The notes beneath the pieces were generated by a model. That model did no database searches and was not told where the DNA came from. It saw nothing but the letters and a program-made list of their open reading frames with translations. Both the position numbers and the translations under genes were made by a program. A stretch of 64,000 bases of DNA from NCBI RefSeq assembly GCF_020509005.1, contig NC_063024.1, positions 1,922,001 to 1,986,000 of the forward strand, given 5' to 3'. This DNA comes from Fulvia fulva (Eukaryota > Ascomycota > Dothideomycetes > Mycosphaerellales > Mycosphaerellaceae). Each line of letters opens with the position of its first letter. Within the stretch, counting starts at the first letter, position 1. This document shows, piece by piece, positions 10,545-21,596 of this stretch.

Positions 10545-11705
10545 ATGGGTGACCACGCCACCGATAGAGGTGTCAACCTCGACAACCAAGACACTCCATT
10601 CCACTTCAGTGAGTGGACTGACATCCCCTTCTCGAACGCCGCTGCCTTCGGTGCCTGGGCAAACGCCAACCCCGACACCGCCTACGCTCTCATCAACCGC
10701 ACCGTCTCCTCTTTCCGCGAGACCGCCCAGCAGGTCGAGCAAGCAAACAACCAAGCAACATACCTTCAAGGTATTGTGAACACCTTCCAGAACCTCGCCC
10801 CGCACGCCGACGACAACCGCCGCCAGCACTTCTCCAAGAAGGTCAACGACCCAGACGAGTTCGACGGCAACAAGAGCAAGTTTGAGGCATTTGAGACACA
10901 GCTCACCATCAAGCTGTTGGCTAATGCCGACCACTTTCCGCAAGAGAAGGACAAAGTCACGTACGTCTTCTCCCTCCTTCGGGGAGACGCCGCGGCTCAG
11001 GTACAACACTACATCGACAACGCCACGCAGACTATCGGCTGCCCGGACGTCCTCACCTTGATGCAGGACCTCCGTGCTGCCTTTGGTGATCCAGACCGTA
11101 GAGCCACCGCCCAGAACGCCATCCACAACCTCCTCCAGAAGAACAAGAGCTTCGCCGAGTACCTCGCGGCCTTCAACCGCGACATCGGGTTCACCGGCTA
11201 CAACGAAGAGACCAAGAAGAGCACTCTCCGCCGTGGTTTGTCAGCAGAGCTTCTTCGAGCCCTCGAGGACAAGGACGTCGGTGCTATGAGCTTCCGTGAG
11301 CTCGTCGAGACCTGCCAGCGCCTCGACTCCAACATGAAACACACCGCCTCTCTCCTCGCTTCCCGTTCTCAAGGTCGTCAGCCTCGTGGTCCCGGAAGCC
11401 ACTTCGCTGCTCCACTAGGCGCCGCCGCTCCTACGGCTCTCCCCCCCGTCTCTGTAGGTGACGCTATGGATCTCAGCGCTGGTGCCGCCGTCCCTCGAGT
11501 CCAGGGCCTCGTCAACGGTAAGCTCACTCCCGAAGAGAAGCTTCGCCGTCGCCAGGCCGGACTCTGCACCTACTGCGGCGGTCCAGGCCACATCGCAGCC
11601 AACTGTCCGCAGCTCGCTGCCCGTAACGCCCGCAACCCGGTTCGCGGCGCTGTCGGCGCTATCGAGCCTGCTCCTGCTGCTCCCGCTGAGCAGGAAAAAG
11701 CCTAG
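10545..11705 (+). CDS. Gypsy Gag protein (386 aa)
   Basis: Capsid and nucleocapsid protein of the Gypsy element. The ATG at 10545 is the first in frame after the LTR; the frame is open further upstream, but only inside the LTR. The middle carries a retrotransposon gag domain (about residues 100-250), and the C-terminal part has one zinc knuckle, CTYCGGPGHIAANC (CX2CX4HX4C), for RNA binding. It ends with TAG at 11703-11705. The pol frame overlaps by only 16 nt in the -1 frame, so Gag-Pol is probably made by frameshifting. Confidence 0.9.
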   Translation: MGDHATDRGVNLDNQDTPFHFSEWTDIPFSNAAAFGAWANANPDTAYALINRTVSSFRETAQQVEQANNQATYLQGIVNTFQNLAPHADDNRRQHFSKKVNDPDEFDGNKSKFEAFETQLTIKLLANADHFPQEKDKVTYVFSLLRGDAAAQVQHYIDNATQTIGCPDVLTLMQDLRAAFGDPDRRATAQNAIHNLLQKNKSFAEYLAAFNRDIGFTGYNEETKKSTLRRGLSAELLRALEDKDVGAMSFRELVETCQRLDSNMKHTASLLASRSQGRQPRGPGSHFAAPLGAAAPTALPPVSVGDAMDLSAGAAVPRVQGLVNGKLTPEEKLRRRQAGLCTYCGGPGHIAANCPQLAARNARNPVRGAVGAIEPAPAAPAEQEKA

Positions 11706-14700
11706 GTCTTCCTCATCGACGCGATGAAGACCAAGAACAACGTTTACCGAAAGTGAAGAGAGGAAAGAAGTTGAGGATCAATACAGCACAGCTAGACCTG
11801 TACGACGAGACGGGCAAGGACCACGCTTGCAAACCGTTCGTCACGAATGTAAATATCGGCTCAAAGAAACTCTCTTCTTCCAATCTCACTCTCATGGACA
11901 CTGGCGCACTAGGCGAGTCTTTTATGGACTATAAACTCGCGACCTCTCTCAACCTCGAACCCCAGGAACTGAAGTACCCTCGCACCCTTGAACTCTTTGA
12001 CGGCACGGAGACTACCACTGGTAAGATTACTCATGTTGTACACACGTCAATCACCCTCGGAGGCAAGCGTATGTCGATCACCAGCTTCCTTACGTCCCTA
12101 CCGCATCAGAAGTTTATCCTCGGCCTCCCCTGGTTCAGACGACACCGACCTATCATCGACTGGACTTCCCTTACTATCAGCTTCCCTCCAGAAGTTCCTC
12201 CGGCACCTCCGCCTTCTCCGCCGCCTCAGCGCGGTCCTGAGTATACCAAGATCTTCCAGGTGAACGCCGCTGCCTTCACCACTGCTGCTAAGCAGCCCAA
12301 AGCTCAAGTCTTCGCCGCCTCTCTCCGCGATATCGACATCGCCCTCGAGAAGCTCGACAAGAAGCGTACACCTACCGACCCTACTACGAAGGTCCCTCCT
12401 TGGGCACACCACATCCTCCACGTATTCGATGCTAAAGCCGCAGACGAGCTGCCTCCTCATCGCCCTCACGACCACAAGATTGAGCTAGAAGAAGGTGCAG
12501 AGACACCGTTCGGACCGTTATATTCCATGTCCCGAGAAGAGCTTATCGTCCTCAAGAGATACCTCGAAGAGAACCTAAAGAAGGGGTTCATTCGAGCGAG
12601 CCGTTCCAGCGCTGGCAGTCCCGTCATGTTCGTCAAGAAGCCCGGCGGTGGTCTACGCTTCTGCGTAGACTACCGAGGCTTGAACGCTGTTACAAAGAAG
12701 AACCGCTACCCAATACCGTTGATTCAGGAGACGCTCGAGCGCCTCTCTAAGGCCAAGTACTTCACCAAGCTCGATGTCATCGCTGCGTTCAACAAGTTAC
12801 GAATGGCAGAAGGACACGAGTATCTCACAGCCTTCCGTACTCGCTACGGGCTGTTCGAGTCGCTCGTTATGCCCTTCGGCGTTTGTAACGGGCCTAGTAC
12901 CTTCCAGAACTTCATTAACGACATCCTTCAGGAGTTCCTCGATCAGTTCTGCACTGCCTACATCGACGACATCCTAGTCTACAGCGAGACCAAGGAGGAG
13001 CACCGCGAGCACGTCTGTAAGGTCCTTCAGAAGCTCGCAGACGCCGGCTTGCAGCTCGACATCGACAAGTGCGAGTTTGAGAAGACCGAAGTCAAGTTCC
13101 TTGGTTTGATCATTACCGCAGACGGCATCAAGATGGACCAAGAGAAGATCGACGCTATCGTCGAATGGGATGCTCCTACGAACGTCAAAGAGGTCCAGGG
13201 TTTCCTAGGCTTTGCCAACTTCTACCGCCGCTTCATCCACGCATTTTCGGGCGTGGTACGCCCTTTGACGAAGCTCACGCGCAAGGGTGAGAAGTTCGCC
13301 TGGACCGACGAATGCCAGGAGGCTTTTGACTTGCTCAAAGCGAAGTTTGTTGAGAACCCGCTTCTACGGCACTTCGATTTCGAACTGGAGACCCGTGTAG
13401 AGACCGACGCATCCGACGGCGTGGTGGGCGGTGTCCTGCTACAACGCCGCTCGCCTGAATCCCCCTGGTTACCTGTCGCCTTCCTCTCCAAGAAGATGAC
13501 CGCCACGGAGTGTAACTACGAGATCTACGACAAGGAGCTTCTCGCCATCGTCAAAGCTTTCGAAGAGTGGCGCCCCGAGCTCGAAGGCTCTGCTATGCCC
13601 GTCCAAGTAAGCTCCGACCATAAGAACCTCGTCTACTTTATGAAGAGCAAGCTGCTCAATCGTCGCCAGGCCCGCTGGAGCGAGTTCCTCTCCCGGTTCA
13701 ACTTCGTGATCTCGTACACGCCCGGCAAGGCCAACTCGATGGCCGACGCCCTTACCCGCCGCCCTGGTGACTCTCCAGTTGATCGAAGAGGGGGCCGGCA
13801 AATCGTAGGGCAACAAGTCATCAAAGAGCACAACCTCTCTTCCGAGCTTCGAGAGTACCTATCGAACGGCCAGCCTACGCTCGCCGCTTCCTTTGCTACT
13901 CTCGTGCTCGCTCCTGCCTACCTTGACGAGAGTGACGATGAATCCGAGCCTGAAGAATACGCCTCGGACGCTGAGGACTTGAACGACGATGAAGAGGGCT
14001 CAGTAACGACCGACGGCTCATCCGAATCAGACTTTGAGGGGTTTGATAATGAGGAGCAGCCCGAAGGCATTATGGCACGAGTACGAACAGCGTACGATGC
14101 CGACATAGACGCCCAAGAGTTAGTTCAGGCCCTTGGATCTGGCGCGAGGACATTCCCGGGCTTCTCGCTGTCCGAGTGCGAGCTCCAGGAAGGTGTCGTC
14201 TACTTCCGTAAGAAGCTTTACGTACCGCAGCCCGAAGGCTCTAATATCCGAGCTGAGATTCTTCAAATCATCCACGACTCCGCCTCTGGGGGTCACCCAG
14301 GCGTAGCCAAGACCCACAAGCTCCTCGCTAGGTATTACTGGTGGCCGCATTCCTGGAAGGACGTCCGCCGCTACGTGCTGAACTGCGCTACTTGCCGAAG
14401 AGCCAAAGCTAACCGCCACCGTCCCCACGGTCTCTTGCACCCTCTCCCGGCTCCTGATCGTCCGTGGAAGCACATCACTATGGACTTTATCACCGATCTT
14501 CCTCACGGCAAGACCTTCAGCGGCGTGAAAGCAAAGGCCCTTCTAGTGATCGTGGACCGTCACTCCAAGGACCGGTACATGATCCCGTGCTGGAGCATGA
14601 CCGCAAAGGAGACTGCTCGCTTGTTCTACGAATTCGTCTGGCGCTTTCAAGGCCTCCCGGATAGCATCACCTCTGACAGAGGCACCCAGTTCATCTCGCA

Positions 14701-15952
14701 CTTCTGGAAGCGTCTGTGTGCTATCCTGGGCATCAAGCATAACCTCTCGACCAGTTTTCAGCCACAGACCGACGGCCAGACCGAAATTACGAACGCTATC
14801 CTCGAGCAGGTCCTTCGTTGCTTCGTCGACTACCACCAGAAGGATTGGCCTCAGCATATCCCTGCGGTGGAGTTCGCTACTCGTAACTGGGACTCGGAGA
14901 CTACTGGCTACTCTCCCTTCTATACTACGAGAGGTTACCACCCTCGTACAGGCATGGAACCAGAAGAACCTCTCCCGCCTACCGAAGACGCAAACGAGCA
15001 AGCAGCAGACGCGTTCGCTACTATGCTCTCACAGATCCATGAAGAAGTTCACGACGAGATGGTGTACGCACAAGCAATCTACGAGGATCAAGCCAATCGT
15101 CGTCGCCAGCCAGCTCCCGACTACCAAGTAGGCGATATGGTCTACCTCAACTCTAAGAACATCAAGACGGACCGCCCCTCCAAGAAGCTGAACTGGAAGA
15201 ACCTAGGTCCTTTTGAGATCACCGAGCGTATCAGTTCACACGCCTACCGTCTAGCTCTTCCTGCGAACATAAAGATCCACGACGTCTTCCATCCCGTACG
15301 CCTTCGGCCGTCGGCTGAGGACCCATTCCCGAACCAAAACCAAGACATGCCAGGTCCTCCCGATGAAGTAGAAGTCGACGAGCCTATTAACCTACCTTCT
15401 GACGACTATGCCGTCCGCAAGATCCGGGGAATCCGCGCAGAGCCTAACGACGTTGAAGGACTACCGCCGATCAAGTATGAAGTCGAATGGCAAGGTTGCC
15501 CTGAGTGGGATACCTCATGGGAACCTATCCAACATATCATCTTCAATCGTCAAGCAATCGAAGAATACCACGCCCGCGCAGACGGCCCAGAAGTCAACAT
15601 CGGCAGGCTCTTCGAATCTGAGCTCTTCGACGGGGCTTACCAATGGTGTATCGACCATGACATCAGGCCTAGGCCTGGTACTGAAGCTGAACATCCTCGA
15701 TATGTGGAACTACTACGGCTTCGTAGGAACTCAGCTTTGTTCGGGGGGGCTACTGTCATGGTCTCCCCACAGAGTGTACAGAAGGTGGGGACAGAAGAGC
15801 CTCAGAGCGCTCAGAAGTCGTCAAGAAGTGACAGTCCAGCTTGGTGTGTGAGCGCCAAGAATCACATGCCCCGCAACATTCACTACGGGACCCAGCCCTC
15901 CAAATTCACCCCTCTACCAAACCTTGAAGCACGTGGAAGACTCGGAACGTAG
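11690..15952 (+). CDS. Gypsy Pol polyprotein with C-terminal chromodomain
   Basis: Enzymes of a chromovirus-type Ty3/gypsy element, in the -1 frame relative to gag. The frame opens just after a stop at 11687-11689. There is no ATG near the start, so it is probably reached from gag. Order: aspartic protease (LMDTGALG); reverse transcriptase (FVKKPGGGLRFCVDYRGLN, YIDDILVYS); RNase H (ETDASDGVVGG, YDKELLAIV); an acidic linker rich in D, E and S; integrase zinc site (H, H, CATC) and catalytic core (TMDFITDLPH, TSDRGTQF, QPQTDGQTE); then a chromodomain (IKYEVEWQGCPEWDTSWEP). Chromodomains can direct integration to marked chromatin. The frame runs 199 nt into the 3' LTR before stopping. Confidence 0.93.
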   Translation, partial: AGKSLGLPHRRDEDQEQRLPKVKRGKKLRINTAQLDLYDETGKDHACKPFVTNVNIGSKKLSSSNLTLMDTGALGESFMDYKLATSLNLEPQELKYPRTLELFDGTETTTGKITHVVHTSITLGGKRMSITSFLTSLPHQKFILGLPWFRRHRPIIDWTSLTISFPPEVPPAPPPSPPPQRGPEYTKIFQVNAAAFTTAAKQPKAQVFAASLRDIDIALEKLDKKRTPTDPTTKVPPWAHHILHVFDAKAADELPPHRPHDHKIELEEGAETPFGPLYSMSREELIVLKRYLEENLKKGFIRASRSSAGSPVMFVKKPGGGLRFCVDYRGLNAVTKKNRYPIPLIQETLERLSKAKYFTKLDVIAAFNKLRMAEGHEYLTAFRTRYGLFESLVMPFGVCNGPSTFQNFINDILQEFLDQFCTAYIDDILVYSETKEEHREHVCKVLQKLADAGLQLDIDKCEFEKTEVKFLGLIITADGIKMDQEKIDAIVEWDAPTNVKEVQGFLGFANFYRRFIHAFSGVVRPLTKLTRKGEKFAWTDECQEAFDLLKAKFVENPLLRHFDFELETRVETDASDGVVGGVLLQRRSPESPWLPVAFLSKKMTATECNYEIYDKELLAIVKAFEEWRPELEGSAMPVQVSSDHKNLVYFMKSKLLNRRQARWSEFLSRFNFVISYTPGKANSMADALTRRPGDSPVDRRGGRQIVGQQVIKEHNLSSELREYLSNGQPTLAASFATLVLAPAYLDESDDESEPEEYASDAEDLNDDEEGSVTTDGSSESDFEGFDNEEQPEGIMARVRTAYDADIDAQELVQALGSGARTFPGFSLSECELQEGVVYFRKKLYVPQPEGSNIRAEILQIIHDSASGGHPGVAKTHKLLARYYWWPHSWKDVRRYVLNCATCRRAKANRHRPHGLLHPLPAPDRPWKHITMDFITDLPHGKTFSGVKAKALLVIVDRHSKDRYMIPCWSMTAKETARLFYEFVWRFQGLPDSITSDRGTQFISHFWKRLCAILGIKHNLSTSFQPQTDGQTEITNAILEQVLRCFVDYHQKDWPQHIPAVEFATRNWDSETTGYSPFYTTRGYHPRTGMEPEEPLPPTEDANEQAADAFATMLSQIHEEVHDEMVYAQAIYEDQANRRRQPAPDYQVGDMVYLNSKNIKTDRPSKKLNWKNLGPFEITERISSHAYRLALPANIKIHDVFHPVRLRPSAEDPFPNQNQDMPGPPDEVEVDEPINLPSDDYAVRKIRGIRAEPNDVEGLPPIKYEVEWQGCPEWDTSWEPIQHIIFNRQAIEEYHARADGPEVNIGRLFESELFDGAYQWCIDHDIRPRPGTEAEHPRYVELLRLRRNSALFGGATVMVSPQSVQKVGTEEPQSAQKSSRSDSPAWCVSAKNHMPRNIHYGTQPSKFTPLPNLEARGRLGT

Positions 15953-16197
15953 GGCAGGTTGGAATAAGGTTTTGAGCAAAGCTGCTAAGCGCGGCTTCGC
16001 ACGGGTTAGCCCTGTTGATGCGGGGGACACGCACTAGCGAGGGTCGCGTATAAATATCTGGCCTTCCCCAGGCCTCTCTTGCTTTCTTCGTCTTTTGTTT
16101 TGTGTAGCAATCATACCATACCCTTTTGCACCTGCACTTCGCACCTGCATTCTCGCTTTCACCCTTGCATCTCACAGGCCAGGCTCTCGCCCTGACA
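15754..16197 (+). repeat. 3' LTR of the Gypsy element
   Basis: 444 bp, identical by eye to 10059-10502. The end of the pol frame (to 15952) is encoded by its U3 part. TATAT follows as the target duplication. Confidence 0.95.
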
Positions 16198-16209
16198 TAT
16201 ATATAGATA

Positions 16210-19200
16210 TAGGTCGACGACGAGAATCACCTATACGTAGTGTCGGCTACGAACCTCTCGTCTAGCTACGAGAGAGCTAAGTATTCTCACGCTAGAGCGT
16301 CGTAGGCGCGACGGGCGCGTAGCGTAGGCGAAGCCGCGGCGAATAGAGGACTACTAGTAAAACGGGTATAAAAACTATCCGACGAGCGTGTACTCGTATC
16401 GGGAGCGAGTCCCTCTTCTTTCTACGTATAAGAAGGGCGCGGAACCGTGGCCTATACGCTCGATAGGACACCTCTAGTATAAGTACAGAATTTTTACCTC
16501 CGGAGACCGTAAACCGAGCGGGCTAAGCGACGAACATTAGACGAGCGGACTATAGAACAACAACTAAGCGGACTATATAACGGCGTCGAGCGGACTACGA
16601 AACAATCTAGTGTTTACTAGCGGGCAATACGGTGGGTAGGTAGACACGCGACGAAGCCTATAAGGGCCTATTAAACACCCGGTATAGGAACGAGGGTTTT
16701 GCCTAAGGCACTACCTGTCCCGCTACATAACGCACCTAGTCTGACATAGTAGATTGCGACGAGGAAAAGACGATAGCCTAAGCAAGGAAAAGACGGCTAT
16801 TAGGACGGGGAAAAGACGTATAATACAAGTAGATTAGTTCTATAATCGGGGAGGATCGAGGGCAGGGTAATAAGGAACTTTATATTAGTTAGTAGGTAGA
16901 AACGTAAGGAGTACGCTGCCCGGCGTAGTGTGTGCCCCGAGCAAACCTACGAGGTATAGACGGCCGCTTTCTAGAGATAGGCTACGGTAACGCGAAGGGC
17001 GTTAAAACCTAGGGCGTAGTATACACTAGTAGCGACGGCTAACACTGTCTATATAGCCCGAGAGGACGGATACGTATGTCGGTCAATAGAGAGCACTAAA
17101 GGGCTTAGGCCTATAGAGGTAGATATTGGCTTAAGGAGTAAATAGGGAGGGAGGGCGTAGAGGGAAGCTTTTGCTCCGGGCTAACCTCTCGAAACGAGGC
17201 TATACGGTAGTGCTAGATAAGTAGGAAAGCGCGGTTAAGACTTATCACCTTATCTCGTAGCTAGCTTACTAAATACGATTCCTTCCTTGCTACGATATGC
17301 CTAAGGAGTTTGACCTAACTAACTAGGGTCACCTACGCGCTCTCTAAGAGGACAACCCGGTCACTCTTAACTCTCTAATCCAGAAGGCGACTTGGCTCTA
17401 TAGGAAATAGCTAGAAGGCAAGAAGGCCTCGGCGCTAATAGTATAGCTACAAGACGCGAAAGCGGCGGATCTAGCGATAGAACAAGGCCTAGTCTAGTAA
17501 TATAGCCTTAAGATAGTAGAAAAGCACTCCTTATCCTTTCGTGTCCTCTAATGCTTCAAATGCTAACAGTATAGACACCAAACCTACACGTGTACAAACA
17601 AGCAGGCCTACTCGAACTATATAGGAGACTATATATCTAGGGACTATACATCGACTACGAGACGGTACGCGAACTGTCCGGGGCACTACCTATCGTATAG
17701 TACGGAATGCCTATAGCGGAAACTAGCGAAAAACAAGGCAATCACAAACAGAACCGTCGCCCTAAGATTCTACGGCGACCGTAAGGCTAGCCTATACCGG
17801 AACTAACTAGCGGCGGTCGGGTATAAGCGCCCTAGGGCCGAGAACGATATAAAGGATACGCAACCTAGGGCGTACGGGAGGCCACGTGCTCTGCTAGCTA
17901 CGGCGAGGGAATCTAACTAGGCCCGGCTCCCCTTTAGTATATAGCCGATAGGCGTAGACTAGGACGTATAGGGCAGTAGGACATAGGACGATATAGAGGA
18001 AATAATTGTCGATGCCGATGACTAGCCTCGACACGCTTAGTATTATCTAGTATAACGTCAACTATAGCGAGGATATAGTCTAGAACCATTTCCTACACGA
18101 GGCGGACCCGCGCGTCTACTACGTCCTTATAATCTAGGAGCTATAGATTAACCCGTACTATAAGAGACTAACGACCTATAAGTTACTAGGCTATACGACA
18201 TACCTACGAGGCGACGGCAGACCCCGTACGTGCTTCTATATTAGCAAGGACATACTAGAATCCGACTAGGAGGTAGTGTACTACGTAGACGAAGAAGGCG
18301 GGGGCGATATTACCTCCCTCTACGTAGGTAGCACCTAGATACACAACCTATATATACAACCGCTAGCCTCGAGGTCTAGCCGCGACCTAGGGGTCTATAG
18401 ACACCTAGACAGTGCGCTTAAGAGACAAGGGTGCTACATCGTAGTAGGAGACTTTAATATACACTACCCTTCCTAGGAAAGCCTTATACAGCCGCACCCT
18501 ATAGCCGACGAAGTACTCGACTTAATAGCGAGCAACGTAATTGCCCTTAATACCCCGAAGGACCTAGGCACCTAGAAGAGAGGGGGACTCTAAGGCACGA
18601 TCGACCTCTCCTAGATCTTAGATAGCTACTACTACACGGTAACCTACTATAGGATCGAACATAAACTCGAGGCGTCGTCAGACTATATGCTAGTTAGGAC
18701 CTCTATTACGACACAGATATAACGTACACTAGCGGGAACCCCTAAGCCAAACTAGGGAAAGGCCTACTAGGCCAATATCTAGGCGTACCTCGATGACTCT
18801 AAGAGGCTAGTCCAGATCGCGTAGTAGCAATATAACAGTAAAGACGAGATAGACGAAGCAGTCTAGGGGTTGACAGACGAAATAAGAAAAGCGACCTTAC
18901 TTCACGTTCCGCTTGCCTAACTAACGATATAGTCCAAACTATACTAGACGCCGGAGTACACTACGGTAGTAAGAGAAGCAAGGAGAGCCCGCCGGGTGTA
19001 GACGAGTAGCTATAGCGAGGAGGCCTAGAACGTATATAGGGAGGCATACTAATAGAAGAAAGCTATAATACGAAGGGAGAAAGTAGTCGGCTAGAGGGCT
19101 ATAGTAGAAGAAATCGCCGGCAAGCTAGAGAGGATGTAGAAGCTAGCGAAATGGGCCCGATAGGACCCTATATAGGGCCCCTCCTTCTCTATCCTAGCGC

Positions 19201-21502
19201 TATAATCGCCTAGTGGCCCGGTTAGCGACCCCGAGGCTAAGGCGCGTCTACTAGCTAGCAAGTTCTTCCCGCCCCTAGTCGAGGCTAATCTAAGCGATAT
19301 AAACAGCTCTACTCCCCTAGCCCCTAGCATCGCGGTCTAATAGGAGGTGTCCGAGGGAGAAGTTGCCGCTGTACTAAGGAAGTTACCGGCGAAGAAAGCC
19401 CCGGGGCCGGATAGGATCCTAAACGAGCTACTAAAGAAGTGTAGAGATCAACTAGCCCTAGTAGTTATAGCGATCTTTAACGCCTGCCTACAGACCGGGT
19501 ACCACCCGATAGCTTTTAAACAATCGACGATAGTGGTCCTACGCAAGCCGTAGAAGGAAGACTATACGTAGGTAAAGTCGTACCGCCCAATTGCGCTCCT
19601 TAATACTCTTAGGAAGGCGCTTAAGAAGCTAGTTATAACGAGACTCTCCGAGGCGGTAGAGGAATACTCCCTACTCCCGGACACCTAGATAGGTACGCGC
19701 CTATAACGATCGACGCTATCCGCGATAGAACTTATCACCTCTTAGGTAAAGGCCATCTAGTATAAGAATAGGGACAAGGTGGCTTCCTTACTTAGCCTAG
19801 ACATATCGGGAGCCTTCGACTACGTGTTATACCCGCGGCTACTCTATATCCTAAGGTCGAAAGGACTCCCTAAGTGGCTTGTCAACTTCGTACGGTCCTA
19901 CCTCCAAAACCGTAGTACGTCGATCCTAGTCGGCTAGTACAGAAGCCTATTTCAAGTAGTCTACACTAGAATCCCGTAAGGCTTAACGCTAGTACCTATT
20001 CTATTCCTCTTCTTTATAGCGACGCTGCTCCCAGCCCTAGAATCCTAGAACACCGCTACGAGCGGCTTCGTAGACGACACAAATATCCTAGCGTAGTCTT
20101 CCTCGACTAAGGAGAACTATAGGCTACTAGAAGAGAAGTACAAGATCTACGAGGACTAGGCTAGGAGGCACGGGGCTCGGTTTGCCCTAGAAAAGTACAA
20201 TCTAATACACTTTACGCGCCGGCTACGGTTCTACAATATATAAGCTTCTATCTAGATATAGGGGCACACGACTAACCCGGCAAATCAGCTTAGGATCCTC
20301 GGACTATAGGTGGACCCGGCGCTACGGTAGAGGAAGCACGTATAGGCAATATTACGGAAAGCTAAACAGAATATAGCATTATACTAGAGGCTCACTACGT
20401 CTATATAGGGGGCGGACTTCCGGTAGTCACGACTTCTATATACGGCTATTATACGGCCAGTCCTTACCTATAGCAGCCAAGTGTGGTCCTTAGGCGAGAG
20501 GGCCTACCTATCGAAGGGACTCGTCGCGCCGCTAGCGAAGATCCAAAACTAATACCTAAGGAAGGTCACCGGGGTATATAAGTCGACACTAACGAGGATA
20601 CTTAAGCACGAGACCGCTATACCGCCGATCGACCTATATATCTAGGGACTACGGACCTCCTACTTAGGCAAGTCGGCATAGTACCTAGTATAGAAGGATA
20701 TCGCTAGTATAGTCGTAAGGGCCCGCGAATTAGTACTAGCGTATAGGGGCATTCGACCCGGAAACGAGCCGAACTACCGGGTAAGGGACGAACAGCTAGC
20801 AACATAATAGGAAGGTAAGAAATCGTTTGTAGAGCAACTATAGAAAGAGAGGTAGAACAACTAGGTTATAGGGTATAGTAGACGCCCTTAGCTAGCGGGA
20901 TAACCTAAGGAATAGTTAGCTACAAAATCCGCGGTTAAGCACCCCCCGAAGCTCATCTACTACCGCCTTACGAGGGCATAGAGTAGTATAGTAACCTAAC
21001 TACGAAGCGAACATATCGGCCTCTAGGGGTACCTATTATAGAGGAAGGTTCTAGGATATACGAATACTAGCTGCCCCTACGGCTATCGCTCCTAGAACGT
21101 ACGGCACGTACTCCTCGTCTGTCCGAGGTAGTCGCTAGGAAGGGGGGAGTGGATAGTAAAGGCGAGGAACCGGACGATTAGGGCACTTCTTAACAACGCT
21201 AAGGACCTACGGCGTATTACGAACTAGATACTAGAGAAGGGCTAGCTAGAATAGTACCGCCTAGTAGGAACAGTGTAGGAAGAGAGGATACGACGTAGCG
21301 CGACGAGACCGGCTAGGAGCGGGGGCTAACGGGGTAGTGACATAGACTACGTACGTTTAGAGGGAAAGCTAAACTAGATAAGGAGTAGTCGGGGGCGGGA
21401 AGGGTTTTCACCTATTCGGGTTTCCCTTTGTACATAACAATAGATATATACCTATATAGGCCGGATAGGGTCCTAGAACAGGGGAATGACAAATCCATCT
21501 AT
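16210..21502 (+). mobile_element. RIP-degraded LINE, Tad-like
   Basis: Non-LTR retrotransposon flanked by the 13-bp duplication CTATATATAGATA. The left copy is split by the Gypsy insertion (10053-10058 plus 16203-16209); the right copy is 21503-21515. A first ORF region (about 16900-18020) has CCHC-like cysteines near 17550-17620. A second region opens near 18025 with an endonuclease-like start. Reverse transcriptase is clear in an ORF at 19347-19553 (KLPAKKAPGPDRILNELL) and near 20070 (GFVDDTNIL). A C-terminal cysteine/histidine segment lies at about 21070-21125. Stops are abundant. Assignment to the Tad clade rests on recall of domain layout only. Confidence 0.8.
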
Positions 21503-21596
21503 CTATATATAGATACACGCTATCCTATTATATCCTTCTTCGTCTTTCGTATAATCCGCCGTCTTCTACTACTACGTAACTCGTACCTATTTAATA
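21503..21596 (+). repeat. 3' LTR of the degraded Copia, last segment
   Basis: Completes the LTR begun at 9913. The text from ATAGATACACGCTATCC to CTATTTAATA matches 51435-51526. The original CA end has become TA. Confidence 0.75.

Larger units (their letters stand above)
10059..16197 (+). mobile_element. Intact Gypsy LTR retrotransposon with chromodomain
   Basis: A 6139-bp Ty3/gypsy element with two LTRs of 444 bp that read as identical (10059-10502, 15754-16197), TG...CA ends and the duplication TATAT (10054-10058, 16198-16202). It carries separate gag and pol frames and a G-rich tract (15742-15750) before the 3' LTR. No RIP is seen, so it is young. It sits in the left target duplication of an older LINE, inside an older Copia LTR. 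Confidence 0.95.

Noticed and set aside
10211..11126. Long minus-strand ORFs over the Gypsy gag
   Set aside because: High-GC codon mirror of the real gag frame; no conserved content.
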